A stretch of DNA of 64,000 bases from Lumnitzera littorea (lineage: Eukaryota > Streptophyta > Magnoliopsida > Myrtales > Combretaceae), in contig JAMXBB010000008.1 of assembly GCA_024138015.1 (NCBI GenBank), positions 47,716,446 to 47,780,445 on the forward strand, written 5' to 3'. Shown here piece after piece: positions 38,144-50,900 of this stretch (positions are counted from its first letter, which is position 1; every line of letters begins with the position of its first letter). A program made the translations under genes and the position numbers. The notes beneath the pieces were generated by a model. It ran no database searches, was not told where the DNA came from, and was given only the letters and a program-made list of their open reading frames with translations.

Positions 38144-38763
38144 TTAGTGGATGTCGCACCCGCAATGTGTGTGTAAATTTAAAAATATCAAATGTGTGAA
38201 AATTTAATTCATAATATTTAATAATTAATTATATGAAAGAATAAAAAATAAAACTATGAAAAAAAAAAGTTAGCAGTAATATATACTTAATAAATTTATA
38301 TTCTCTATATAGAAATAAGAGCGGAAAATGATATTAAAAAAAAATAAAAAACTATCACTTTAAAAAGATGCGTAAATATGTATAAGAAAGTTAAGAAAGT
38401 GTGGGATATGGGAGAGAGAATATAGCGGAAAATGGGAAGGTGAGCATAGAGAATTGCTATTCGAAAAGAGAGAGACAAAAAAAAAGTAGAGATTTTGTAA
38501 GTGGAAGTGAAAAAATAGATTAAGAAAAGAAAAGAGAGAGAGAGAGACTGAGAGAAAAAAATTGGAGTAAAAAAGTAGTGGGGAGAGAAAATAAAAGATG
38601 GAAAAAGAAAAAGTTGACTTATTTATTTAGAGTATAAGATATTTATAATTTTAAAAAGTTATTTAAATATTAGTATTTTTGTTGAATAATATAATACTAG
38701 GGTTAAATAAGTAATTTTCAAGAGTAGCGGTTACATAAAGCATTGGATTTTTAATAATATAGA
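38144..38763 (-). mobile_element. Candidate non-autonomous Helitron-like element
   Basis: On the minus strand the segment starts TCTATATTATTAAAAATCC directly after an A, as plant Helitron 5' ends do. It ends ...GACATCCACTAA followed by T, matching the CTRR|T rule. A GC-rich motif (GCGGGTGCGAC) lies about 10 bases before the end, but a clean hairpin is not evident. The interior is AT-rich, purine-biased on the plus strand and non-coding. The call rests on end motifs only. Confidence 0.33.
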
Positions 38764-41480
38764 TATTATGTTTTAAAACTTATAATATTTTTTTCTAAAT
38801 GCAGTTTCCCCATCTGCTCGAAGATAACAAGACATGGCATTAATGATATTATAACATTGAATTAGTGGTATAATCGGGAAATCCAACCGAATTAAAGCCA
38901 TTTGGTGGAAGAGATTGAGTTAGTAATGTTGACATAAAAACTTTTGATTAGTTTTGATATTTAACAAATCAAAAGTTAAAGTTTACTTAATTTGAAGCAC
39001 CTAAAATTCAAACAGTTGTGTCACCATCTTACGAATGACGCACGTATTTGATGTTTATTTGGTATTGGATAATTTAATAGAAAGAGTGCATTTGCTTCGT
39101 TCCTTCCCCTATTTTCCGTACTGAATTTACTTATTCAGATATTACATTACTGTTCTGTAGATATAGATGTAAAAGGATGGGCATGGCAAAAATAATCGAG
39201 ATAACAAGAAAATTACTATTTTTAGTTTTGAACTGGTTGAATTTTACATCTAAAATTTTTGAAGTCGATAGCATTCAACTGAATTTTGCTTGTCAGATTT
39301 TACTTAACTTTACCTCTTTTCCTTCTTCTTTTGTAGTATTTGACTAAAAAGTGGATGATATGCCATCTCTTGAAAGGTGGTCATGCAACAAATTTAAGAA
39401 CGTAAATATTTAATTTAACTTAAAGTTTTGCAATACAAAATCTAACGATTTTAACAATTTCGAAACTGGAGAACCAACCAAAAATTGGATATGGATGTTG
39501 ACATTATCCAAAAAATTGACTCATTCTTCTCATCATCTCCACGGTTGTACTACTCCAATTCAATTTGTTGAATCTGGGCATCATAGAGGTTTGGTGGGAC
39601 ATAAAGGATGGGTGATCGATGACCTTGTCACTAGAGTCAATGGCACAGAGAACGAGGAATCGCTTGTTTGGAAAGTTACATGTAAGTATTGGCCTCGGAG
39701 GACAAAGTCCAAGAGCTACACGTGAAAAGAAACGATTTTGCACTCATCATCATCACTCTTCAGAATCCAATGACTCTCGGATAATTCAGGCCGTGCACTT
39801 CTGCGTTCTGCCACACCATACCTAATACCAAGCCACCAACAAAAGCAACGATTTATATTAGCGGTTGTGTAAACTTTGACGAGATGTTTTAAAATTTCCC
39901 TGGGTATTTGCAAGAATCGAGTGCATATTTTGTTCAACTATGTGCATTTAATTAATATATACGTCCTTCTATTATTCTGCCCGAAAAATAAAAAATAAAA
40001 AGAAAGATTCATTTACAATTTAATTTCACAATTTGAACATATCGGAGAGAAAAAGGGAAAAACTTTGAAATTATAAATTAGAGTTCACAATTTATGTTCT
40101 ATCATATTTTATTTCTGTATTTGAATAGGTTCGTATCTCAAAAATATAAACTAATGACACGATTTGTCTATTATTAGTTTATTAAAACCTAAACCTATAA
40201 TCTAGTATATATCGTATTCGAATTGAACCCGTATATATTAAAACTAACAATTTGTATTACCATGTCGTATCTTGTTTATCTTAGATTGAACATCGTTTAT
40301 CAATTAAAATATTATGGTTAAATCTTGATAACATAAGGGAAAAAAAATAATATTTAAATTTTACAAAAACAAATGATATAATATCTTCATATTTAACGTA
40401 AATTTACAACCTAAATAGAAGTTTTAATAAAGTAAAATCTTATCAAATATAGAAAATCTGAAAATTTAAGTTATATAATATAACTAAATTAAGTATAACC
40501 ATATATTAAATGAATATTAACATCATTACCGGTTTGACTTCTAAATTGGTCACATTATTTGTCAAAATTTCAAGAGAGGTAATCAAATAATTTACATATA
40601 ATTTAAATATTTTTTTTACCCATTTAAACTATGATGTAGCAAGAAGAGTATATAACATTATTAAATTTAAATTACATAACACACTAAATTAAGTGGAATC
40701 ATTACTTAAATAGATGTTAGTATTATTATTAGTGTTAACTTTGAAATTCATCATATTATTTGTCAAATTTTTTAGAGACAATAAAAAAATCTATATGAGT
40801 TCTTAATTTTTTATCCATTTAAACTACAATGTAATAGGAACAATATATAGTTAAAAGTATCTCATACCTTTAATTGAGATATTTGATTTAGAAAAAAATG
40901 ATTTATATAACAAAATACAAACACGAAAAATATATTACAAATTTAACCATGTCTTACATCTCGTATTGAGTTTGGGAGCTTGACTCAAACCTGGATATAA
41001 ATTTAACCATGTTCAAATAAGTTCGACCTGTTTGTATCCTATATCAAATTTTTTTCGTATACTACCTCATTTAAATTATGTTTTGTCATGTTTGGGTCTA
41101 CCTAATTCGAGTCACAAATTACCAATCTTATTATAAATATGATTTATGTATAAAAGCATGTTTATCAAGAGTGCTTAGTATATTTTCCCGTGCCAAGCAC
41201 AAACACCCCACTTTCACTGATAAAGCATAAGCACCGTAGAGTGCTTAACTTTATTTGGATACTAAATTAAGCATTAGTGTTTAGGACAAATTCCTTTGTT
41301 AATCATTTTATTTTCAAAAAAATTCTTTTATATATTGATTTGAAGAGTAATGAAAATGAAATTAAAAACTTTTTTTAAGGATTTTTAAATAATTTTGATT
41401 GGAACACATTGATAAAGTGAAAAGTTACAAAAGAAGTAGAATTGTTTGGGATGGTAATATGACACAATAAACATCTTCTT
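38764..41480. other. AT-rich intergenic DNA
   Basis: No gene was recognised. The part from 39490 to 39830 is less AT-rich and open on both strands for 60-79 codons, but I see no family motif and no splice pattern. The rest is AT-rich with repetitive phrases such as ATTAAATTTAAATTA and ATCATATTATTTGTCAAA (about 40520-40800). Confidence 0.4.
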
Positions 41481-41913
41481 AAGTACCCTCTAAATAAACA
41501 TGATCTAAAGAAGAATTTATAATCTCGACAAGATTTGACTCCTCATGCTTTAATGTTAGCTAAATTGAGTAGATACTCTATTGGAATGAAACCCTCGTTT
41601 TATAAAATTTCATTTTAATTAAGTACCCTCTAAATAAACATGAACATGAACATGATCTAAAGAAGAATTTATAATCTCGATAAGATTTGACTCCTCATGC
41701 TTCAATGTTAGCTAAATTGGGTAGATACTCCATTGGAATGAAACCCTCTTTTTATAAAATTTTATTTTAATTAAGTACCCTCTAAATAAACATGATCTAA
41801 AGAGGAATTTATAATCTCGATAAGATTTTCACTCGTCATGCTTCAATATTAGCTAAATTAGGTAAATACTCCGTTGGAATGAAACCCTTTTTTTATAAAA
41901 TTTCATTTTAATT
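41481..41913 (+). repeat. Three-copy tandem repeat of about 140 bp
   Basis: Three consecutive units start AAGTACCCTCTAAATAAACATGA at 41481, 41621 and 41773, with lengths of about 140, 152 and 141 bp. Each contains TTTATAATCTCGA, AAGATTT, CTCATGCTT, TTAGCTAAATT, GGAATGAAACCC and a TTTTATAAAATTT(C/T)ATTTTAATT end. The middle unit is 12 bp longer because a 6-bp phrase, ATGAAC, is repeated. The array ends where TTTGTGGGAAGCC begins. It is non-coding. Confidence 0.93.
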
Positions 41914-42735
41914 TGTGGGAAGCCAATCTAATTATGGAAAATAACTTTATTCATTCACATGAAGCAGTAGAATCAGAACCTTAATTATTGAATCCACCAC
42001 CCCATCTATCCGCTAATCCCCATTTTCCGCTTTTAATGGTTTCATCATGAAGCGAAGTAGCCGACCGACACCATCATTTTTGAGACGGTGATCTTTCCTT
42101 TTCGTGTGATTAAGAAAATAGAGAATCGGACTGCTTTTTACTGTGTGTTGACTTAACATAAAGGTTGCTCATCATGAGACATCAGTATATAAACTTCAAT
42201 TATTAACGTAAAATCACAATAGACAATCGAGGAATTATGTTCCAATCAAGACGTCTCCCATTCAGCACCGTTTCTCGGATAGGGAAAGAGAGAAATTAAG
42301 AACTGACACTCCTTAGTTTAAAATAAGAAGGGTAAATAATTAGCTCTTGAGTTACTCGTTAACTTTAAAGCGGATTTTTACTTTACCGTAATTTTTGAAA
42401 ATATATTCGTAAACTTTAAAATATCACTAAAACTTTAATAAATATTTTATTCACGATTCTCTTTTTGTGATGATTTTAAGATTTTATTGATGAGTATGCA
42501 TGGTTTCAAAAATCATGAAAAAGTGAAATCATAATTTAAAATTTCATGAAGTCTATCTGGATCAAACAGATAAATTTGGAAGATGTATTTGCAAATTATC
42601 CCTTAAAAGAAACCGAAAATACAGAAAATGAATAAAAACATTTCCCTCTTCATGCTGAAGTCGTTAAAGCGTGTCGTTGAATCCTTCATTTTGTAATTGT
42701 TGCTTGCCCTGGTGGGTAGTGAGCAGAAGACACTG
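41914..42735. other. Intergenic DNA upstream of the DUF688-like gene
   Basis: No coding region. Mixed AT-rich sequence with no clear TATA box for the following gene. A GGCCCA hexamer occurs near 42754, just past the end of this stretch. Confidence 0.35.
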
Positions 42736-42907
42736 AGATTATTGGGATGACAGGGCCCAGTTTACATCCCTCAAGCACCTTCCTCCCTCTTCCCCATTTG
42801 TCTATTCCCCTCTCTGTTCTTCTTCAACCACTGCTCTCTACACCACACCACACCTTCATATGCTTAAAAATAATAACCTTCACAAACATTTTTCAAAATC
42901 ACTCTAC

Positions 42908-42930
42908 AAGAAAGAAAGAAAGAAAGAAAG
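42908..42930. repeat. AAAG microsatellite in the gene leader
   Basis: About 5.5 copies of a four-base A/G unit (AAAG) end about 95 bases before the start codon of the DUF688-like gene, so it probably lies in its 5' untranslated leader. Confidence 0.8.
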
Positions 42931-43026
42931 AGCAGTAACTCTTTCTTCACAAGGGTGACCTTTACCTTCCACACGAAGTTTCGGGTCTCCTAATACAGGC
43001 TAAGAAGATTTCAATACGATCAAGCA

Positions 43027-44197
43027 ATGGGATATGAGGAAGAAACACGGGATGAAGAATCCATATCAATAATAGAACCGTGGCTGCTACCACAGAACGT
43101 TTGGTCACCACAAGACCGGTCAGGATCGCAAACACCACCCTTCTGCACCGAGGCAGCTGTACCATTCCAATGGGAAGAGGAGCCAGGGAAGCCAAGGCCT
43201 TGCATTGCCCTTGTTCCTCTGCAACCAGAGCCTCATGAACTTGGAAAACGACTACCTCCTACTCCTCGAATGCTGACCGAGGCAATACTCGCCAAAATGC
43301 CACCCCCCAGCACCGACTTCCCAGAGGTCGAGGAGATAAGCAGGACCAGATATCAGTCCTCTTCCTTCAGAATTACCAGAGAGCATCACGGCTTGATCGA
43401 TGGCGGCAGCATTAACACGAAAGGAAGCATATCTCAAAGATATGATGGTGGGGGTACACGAGCACATGTTCCCAGTGGAAGAATAAAGCAAAAGGAAAAG
43501 GGATGGTTCGTGTCTTGGTTAAGGAAGGTAAACCTTGCCGGGGGGAAAAGCGACGCTGCTACGGGCAATAGCAGCAGCAGCAGCAGTAGCAGTAGCAGTA
43601 GTAGCTGCATCTTTCCGTCTTCTACGGATAGAGAGAGTGATAATATCTGGAGCTGGAACAGCCAAGGGACAGAGAACAATACTATGACAACAATAACCAG
43701 AACAGCTACTACGACGATGGAGGGAGCAACAGGATCTCCACCGGTGAATACGGCAACTGTTAGAAGGGAAGAAAGCTCGCTGGCTCTTTCTCCTGACAGA
43801 ACCTCTCACTCCTGGGTCAGCTAAACCCATCTCCTTTTATTTCCTGAACACTAATTCTCACGTCACAATTTTTGATCACCTCTTTTGCTTTTGGGAGCAC
43901 GGTTCTTGTAGTATTAGCTTTTATAGTAATTCATTCTATTGCCGCCAGGCAATCATGTTCGGCCATAACGGTGAGATCACCGTTTAGTTTACCAATACAA
44001 CTAGGTGTAATCTTTGTCGGACTTAAAAAAAGGTCATTGTAGGACAAGACCCTAATTTCGTATTAGTCCAATTAATCAGTTAAAATCAATTAAATCCCCG
44101 TGATTACTGCCATAACTAAGTTGGTTTGTGTTGACAGGCGAATATTTACCAAAGCTGGAAGAAGAGAAGCAGGAAACCGAAGAAGATGGGGTCGTGA
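43027..44197 (+). CDS. DUF688-like plant protein, two exons
   Basis: Plant-specific protein of unknown biochemical role. Exon 1 (43027-43815) encodes residues 1-263. The signature VPFQWEEEPGKP (residues 45-56) followed by LPPTPRML (76-83) matches the VPF-x-WE-x-PG-x-P motif of plant DUF688/hydroxyproline-rich-like proteins. The protein is hydrophilic, has no signal peptide or membrane segment, carries a basic-aromatic WFVSWLRKV block (160-168) and a 12-serine run (182-193, coded by an AGC/AGT microsatellite). The start is the first ATG after a pyrimidine/AAAG leader, and no other long frame competes. Reading straight through would stop two codons into the intron. A GT at 43816 and a TTTGTGTTGACAG acceptor ending at 44137 join in phase 0 to exon 2 (44138-44197), which adds a basic tail (ANIYQSWKKRSRKP...) and a stop, giving about 282 residues. 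The intron is inferred from splice motifs and the WKK-basic tail. Frames open on the opposite strand are shadows. Confidence 0.8.
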
Positions 44198-46571
44198 ATC
44201 CTTGTCATGATATTTACTCTCCACACATCTTCATCACATTATATCTACTTGACTGCTAAACGCCAAGATCTGTGTATGGATGTCAAAGACCTGAAAGCGC
44301 AACATAGCCAAAAACGCTATGATATTGTATTTGTGTCAGTAAGCTGTGGCATGGACATTCTATCGTCGGCTTTTACCTTTATTGTGTAATTCTGTGGAAA
44401 GGAATTTGGCCTGCAAATATCTTCCTTGTTCCTAAAGAATAGATGTATGTAGATTCTTAACCAAATTTAGCACGAAGGAGGAATATGGTAATAATCCAAC
44501 GACATAACCCGAGCATCCGATAATAAGTAAAAAAAGGAAATCGAAAACTCAAAAGGAATATAAAATTAAAATAAAAAAAAGTACCGAACACGGATCAGTT
44601 AGTGCAATTCGGTTTGGTATAATTTGTACTCTTAAATTGAATAAAACCTAAAATTATAGTTTAGTTCATTTTTTAAATCTGAATCTAACCTTGCAATTTA
44701 ATTTTGTAATTTTTTTGAATTTAAATAAAGAATCTTTCAGTCGGTTTCATTAACGGTTCAAACCTACTCCAAACTAAAGGAGCTATGCATTCAATTAAGC
44801 TAGGAGAGCACGCATAGATCATGGTGCACCCCAACATTCCCCACCCCCACCTCACCTGCTCAATATGCTAATAACCTATTAGGCTATGGCAATGCTCTAA
44901 ACTTAAACTCATTTTCTCTGCTCATTCTTACATTGAGGGTTAAACGATGCTTTGACGGTGACCAAGATTGTAATTTGTATTTTTATGATGTTTTATATGT
45001 CTTCGATTTTATGTTGTTGAGTGAAATGTTTAAGATGTACAATGAGTCAGATTTGGAATTTGTATTTTTTTTTTTTATTTTGAGTAATGATTTAGAGTTT
45101 GAAATATCAAATGCCTTTTGAAGGTTCATTTTGCAAAACATTTAAAGATGTTGGTCTATTTTGGCGTATTTTTAAATTAATTTAATTCTACTAAAAATAT
45201 TATATGCACTCGTGGAATAGTGCACCAACCACCACAAAGCTTTGCCTTGGGAATAATGGTAGCGGGCGTCGTGGCTTTTATTCTTGAATATCTATAATGG
45301 TAATTGGGAATGCAAGTATTCTCCTCAATACCCACAGACAACTAGCATCCCCACTGATAATTAAGTATAAGATTATGCTAAATATTCCATAACCTAAAAA
45401 TCTCATGGCTCTGCTGGTTCAATTTAATCATAATGAGTCGCTGAAAAATAATATGCGACCTTCCTGCAATGCTGACTATGGTTGTAGCAGTTTCTGAAGA
45501 GAAATGGATGAAGACAAAAAGAAACCATCCTCTTCAATATGTTTTTCATGGAGACAACATGAAGGAGATGTCAGATATTTGGATGCCGCGAGATGCTGAC
45601 AATGCATTGAGCAAAGCGTTGGAATTTAGTCTTCAAATACCTAACAACTAAACATAAGGAGATTGATTCAAAGAAGAGCAGATAATAATATCACTACTAC
45701 TCTGAACTCTGGAAAAACTAACCAAGTGCTTGGCACTGACAAGTGATAACAATGATCATAGTGGAAAACTCACTACAGAGCCAATTAACCCCAGCAACAG
45801 ACACCTTCAGTTCTGCTAGGACAATCTTTTTTCTCAGCAAGCTCCTCTTAAGGTGCTCCTTAGCAATCCAGCCAGGTAGTGATGATGAAATGGCTGTCCC
45901 ACAAAGGTGAGTCTATGCCAAAGAGGATAGGAAAAAAGAGTAGAAAACGATTCAAAAAGAACAACAGAAGCAACAGGAATTCATGTTAGGACTAAGTAAA
46001 TTATTCCTTCAACCAACTCAACAGGTTGACAAAAATGAACAGGCAGACCCCCCAAAACAAGGCTGGATTGCTCTCTTGGTGGAAGTTTTCTCATGTGGAC
46101 AAGAGGAGGAAGTTTCAGTTGCAATGGCATTATTCTGGACTACTGTGCCAGCCTGTACCAATGGTAACAATGCCACTTCAATTTTGATACTGACCTCCCC
46201 ATCCAACCAGCAACTTCAAACAAACTCAAGAATCAAATGGCACACCACATGGAATAGATTCCCATCTCTCATATTTACTGGAAGATAAATTACATTCCAG
46301 GATGAAAAATGCCAAACAAGACATGCCTCCATGGACATGAAATCTCATCGAGAAATTATATGAAGTATATCCCAGAGCAAAATTAAAAACAAAATATTCA
46401 GTGACAAAAAATTGCCCAAACTAAAAAAGTATCCACAAGATGGATTCACAATCTACATCACATCTCAAGTCCAGCATTCGTAAGAACTGATATTTGCAGG
46501 AAACTAATCATGCTTTATTTGAGTCCCATTGTCAATGGAAAAGAGAGTGCACATCAATTAGGCCATCCTTA
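44198..46571. other. Intergenic DNA between two genes
   Basis: The first 250 bases are probably the 3' untranslated end of the DUF688-like gene. From 45460 to 46300 the sequence is less AT-rich and holds frames of 60-101 codons on both strands (45469-45651 and 45983-46288 on plus). None shows a family motif, and the two strands compete at 46018-46206, so I do not call a gene. The last 250 bases probably include the 3' untranslated end of the minus-strand gene that stops at 46572. Confidence 0.4.
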
Positions 46572-47813
46572 TCATGCTCGTTTTTTACCAGTCATACCTG
46601 TGACAACCTGTAAGTGCCAATGGAGATTCATATCAGGGTCCATACACCATCATGGATATCTTAACATCTAAGGAACTTTCAAAGTATGAAAATAAAAGAG
46701 AAAAATCAGATAGTGGTAGTATTAGGTTACTAGATAAGCTTTAGAAATACTCTAATTATAAGAAGACTCCTCCGCTATGTATGAATATGGATGCAAAAGA
46801 TAACTACACCAAACATTTGGTAAAGAGTAAATATACACCTTCGTCCAAATATGTCGTAATTTCCTCACTTCCTGATACTTCAACTAAACAATAAAACTTC
46901 AGATACTGTGATCAACCTTTCTAGCCAAACAAAATCTTAACCCATCAGTCATCACAGGAACAGAGATCGTCCAATTTGATTAGATACATTTTTGCACAGG
47001 AGTTGATCTAAATCTTCCCATTTACACAAAAGCTCCTAAAGTTGGCAACAGTCAATCAATCACACCGAATTAAAAAATTATATGTCTTAACTTGATTGGC
47101 CACCTCCACCGAATCAAAGAAGCAAGTACAAACATGACGACTGAGGTATCTTCCAGTTTCTTATCCCAAATAGGGATCTTCCAATGTTCAATCAGCCAAA
47201 ATTATTGTTCCTCCAAACTTTCATCATTCAAATCGAAGAATTTGCAAGAAGGATCAAGTTTGCAATAGTTATGACGCTCCAAAATGATGTAACACCGTAA
47301 AGAACCCAAGTTGCAAGACATTTCAACTGAACGGTACCATATAAGAATCCGAAAGAAAACACTATGAGGGAATGGAAAAAATTACACTATAGACAGTTGA
47401 TTAGGGAGAAAAAGGAGAACAAGAATACTGACATCATTGAGAGGAGGTTGAGCTACTTTCTTGGAAGTTTCCCATGAATCCAAAATGGGCCGCACTACTG
47501 CCGGAAGGAACATCCCTGAAACACACATCCATAACCGTTGAATTAATCAAGCTTTACATTTTGCTACTAACAAATGCTTTCCTTTTAATCTAAGTTTCGA
47601 TTTCTATTCTGATATGGAATTTCATTTCACAATGTAGCGATAACAATAACTAGAAAAGCTAGGTTATTGCATCTGAAAGTGAAGATTAATACTACAAAGA
47701 CAGAATTGTAGTAGAGAATAAGAGAGAGACGAACCAACGCCGGCGATGAGACAAGAAGCGGCAACAACAGGCTCCTGCACCACGAACATCTTCAGCTTCT
47801 CCATCACCGCCAT
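46572..47813 (-). CDS. Small conserved plant membrane protein, 65 aa, three exons
   Basis: Three minus-strand exons join in frame to a 65-residue protein. Exon 1 (47813-47735) codes MAVMEKLKMFVVQEPVVAAS and on to CLIAGVG, and ends in phase 1 at GTTG|GTTCGT. Exon 2 (47515-47433), after acceptor TGTGTTTCAG, codes MFLPAVVRPILDSWETSKK and on to QPPLND, with donor GAT|GTCAGT in phase 0. Exon 3 (46607-46572), after acceptor GGCACTTACAG, codes VVTGMTGKKRA and a TGA. Introns are 219 and 825 bp. Residues of about 10-33 form one hydrophobic helix (VVAASCLIAGVGMFLPAVV). I recognise the sequence pattern as a short protein conserved in plants. A mitochondrial membrane role would fit its size, its single helix and the site II promoter motifs, but this is an inference and no gene name is assigned. 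The second in-frame Met (residue 4) is an alternative start. An upstream in-frame ATG at 47867 would add 18 residues not expected in this family. Confidence 0.82.
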
Positions 47814-47929
47814 TTTTTCCGATCTCTCTCCACTCTCCTCAACCCAATCAAATCTGTTCCATTTCACCGGCTCGATTTCATCAAGCTACCTGGCTAGCTA
47901 GCTTAGGGCTCCTTATTTTCGCTTGTTTC

Positions 47930-47958
47930 GGCCCAATAAAAGTTCCTCTCACGGCCCA
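47930..47958 (-). promoter_or_regulatory. Paired site II (TGGGCC) elements
   Basis: Two TGGGCC hexamers on the minus strand (47935-47930 and 47958-47953) lie 117-145 bp upstream of the start codon of the 65-residue protein. Site II elements of this type, often in pairs, are known from promoters of plant nuclear genes for mitochondrial respiratory and ribosomal proteins. That this pair drives the gene is an inference from position. Confidence 0.55.
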
Positions 47959-47959
47959 C

Positions 47960-50900
47960 TCTACCCTTTACTTGAATAAGGATAAACCATGACCAAAGAT
48001 AATATTATAACTGTATCGAAAACCATTTCTTTAACTACCTATTAATTACCCAGTATATCTTATAGTTTTAATTATGATAGTTATTAAAAAAATTAAATTT
48101 AAATTCAAATCTAATTCACAAGCTTCTTAAATACTATTTTTAACTCACGAATCTTTTCAATTATAAGATAATCATTTTATATCATACTTATTTTTATAAT
48201 TATTATTGTTTTCTTTATCGATTATTTTAATTATTCGATATTACTATTATCTGAAAAATTTATTATATTTTTTATTTGACCAATATTTTTCTATTTTTTT
48301 AAAGGAAAATTTATTATAGTTTTAATTTTATAAACATATATTATTAGCGTTTTTCTATATACGAAGTCCAAAAATTTTTTATCTTTTTTATCTACTCAAT
48401 GTGAGTGTGTCTTTTGTTAGTATTATTAAAAAAGGGAAAGAGCTTTTTTAACTGTTATTAACTAATTAATTAATATATTTATTATTTAAATTTACTTTAT
48501 CCTAATTTGAAACCATTTCCTTGCCACAATTCATACACTTTAGATACGTTCCCATATATAATCCATTTTCGCTGGCACATTTCCCCATATCTCATCCCAC
48601 GATCTGAACTTACTTAGTTATTGCTTCCCGGGACATTTTCTATATATCATCCCACAATCTGCAGTGTCGAAGTTATTGCTTAATTTTTCTGTAGCATTTT
48701 TCAGTTAATATATTGTATAGACTTATGCTACACATTGCCATTTGAATTACTCATTACCATTGGGATTTGAAGTTTAAACCATTTTGTTATATTCAAGTAT
48801 GTTAGAATTTATTAAAATAGAATAATCATTATTAATTTTTTTGGAAAAATACAAAAAATCCCTCCTAAACTTTAACTTAAATGCAGATTGATTTCCTGAA
48901 ATTTTAAAGTGAGATTTTTAACTTTTTAAGCTTTCATAAATTAATAAATAACTCTCATAACCTTTTTTAAATTTTGATTTTGTTGTGTAAATAATTCATA
49001 AACTTTGATTTTGGTATATAAGTTAAAGTTTAGGGTGTTTTTTTACATTTTCCCCTTTATTTATTTTAAATTCTTTTTTTTTTAAGCATAAAAGCAAAAA
49101 ATCAACAAAAGTTTTTATCTGAAATTTGAGTAACTTATGACCATTGGTTTCTTTTTTAAAGTGTTGGTAGTATTTATGTTTGTATACAATAACATGAATA
49201 TTATTAATTTTATTATATGGGCTTAGCCAATTTTTGATGTGCATGATGATTGTTTGTCTATTTTAACAAATAAGTATAATTTATAATCACAATTATATAT
49301 TTCTTTCTTACACATTTTTTAGATAATTTAAGGAATTTTTTCCTTAAATAATCTATCAAGTATATAGTTTGATTAAGTAACCATTTATGCATTATTTTTT
49401 TTAATATCAGCTAAATTTAATTTTTGTACATATAATGCGGGTGCTCTTGTTGTTAGTATTAAATTAAACCTAATGTTATTGACATTTATTATATTATCAA
49501 TATATTATACACAAATTAATATAATGTATATTGCAATAATTATATTATAGTTTGTTGCTCAACCATTTTCTAAAATGTATAATTAAATAGGGTGGCGATG
49601 TGCTTTGTAATTTTTGTTGGCCCTCATGTATTGTACCTGACTTCCACGATGGACCAGGTGTTAAGTGTGCGAAAATTAAATATAAGATAATGTTTATATT
49701 TGAAAGATAAAACTATTAGTGGACCACCAAAGAGTACGGGGAGAAAAAAAAAAGAAAGGCTTGAACAAACCTATATTTTCATAATTATATTTTATTTGTC
49801 ATTTTTTTTTTCAATATGAATAATTTTAAGTTCAAATTTATCTAACTTTATCTTCAGAATATCACATTCAATTCTCTATTTTTCATATGGTAAGAAAAGT
49901 TATTGAGAATTAAGTATTCAATAAAGATTGAGCCACTTGTCCTTACATTATATTGATAATAAAATAAAAAAAATATTATTAGTTCATTTGAAATTCTTAA
50001 TAAATTTTTTTTTTACCAAGTTCTCAATAAGACTTCTCAATAAATTTTTTTTTTTACTATTTATCATTACTCTTTGAAAAGGATAATGATCGAAAAAACA
50101 AAAATTAAAAAAAGAAGTGAGATGAAAGTAAGTAGTTCATTTAGGCATTTATTATAACCTTTTGGTGAAAAACTTTTCTTGGGGTATGATTCTTTTGGAG
50201 AAATTTATTAACTCATAAGAAATGTTCGAAATTACAATAAAGCGTAACATATTGGGTTTCAACCTGATTTTAGCTATTCTTGGGGTATGAATTCAAATAT
50301 TGGTTGCTTGTTCTCAAGTTTCGCTCTTAGGGTTGGCATCACTAGACAATGGCATTGTGCATAATTGATACCACAATCTTCATCCAGAAATTTTTTTTTT
50401 GCTGTAGAAACTTCAATTACGGGATTAAGACTTTCAATCGGCAGATTCTAGCATTAGTTCTGTTGTGATTTTTGTTGTTGGGCGTTCTCTTTCATATAAA
50501 TAGATGTTTGTTTGTTCTTTTCCTTGCTGCCTTCCACAAATTTGTGTTTCATATATTGGTGATAAAAATCCGAAAGAATGGTGTAACTCATACCCATGTC
50601 TGATTCTCTGGTTTATGGCGCTAACTTTGCACACATTTTCGGAGATGATATATCCAATTTAGTTGGAATCAAGGAATTAGTCTATTCCAAGCCCTGGTCT
50701 CTGCAAGTACAAATTTTTTTGCATTTGGTCGATTTAAGGAGACATCTGCCAACAATCAACCGAGTCAGGATGTGTTGGAATTTTCCCACCTGCCTGCCTA
50801 TACTTAAGTCCGAGTTCATTTAAGTAAGCTGCAGTGATCTGATGCATACTGTTAGTTAGCTAGCTCTCATATCATCCTAATTCGGGTGCACAAAAGCTAT

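Noticed and set aside
39495..39937. Overlapping 68-79 codon frames on both strands
   Set aside because: There is no motif, no splice pattern and equal openness on both strands, so coding cannot be supported.
43434..43830. Minus-strand frames of 81-103 codons opposite the DUF688-like gene
   Set aside because: They are shadows of the real coding strand: Leu and Ala runs come from the serine microsatellite.
45469..46288. Plus-strand frames of 60 and 101 codons, and a minus frame at 46018-46206
   Set aside because: The strands compete, no family motif is visible and no splice partners restore a longer frame.
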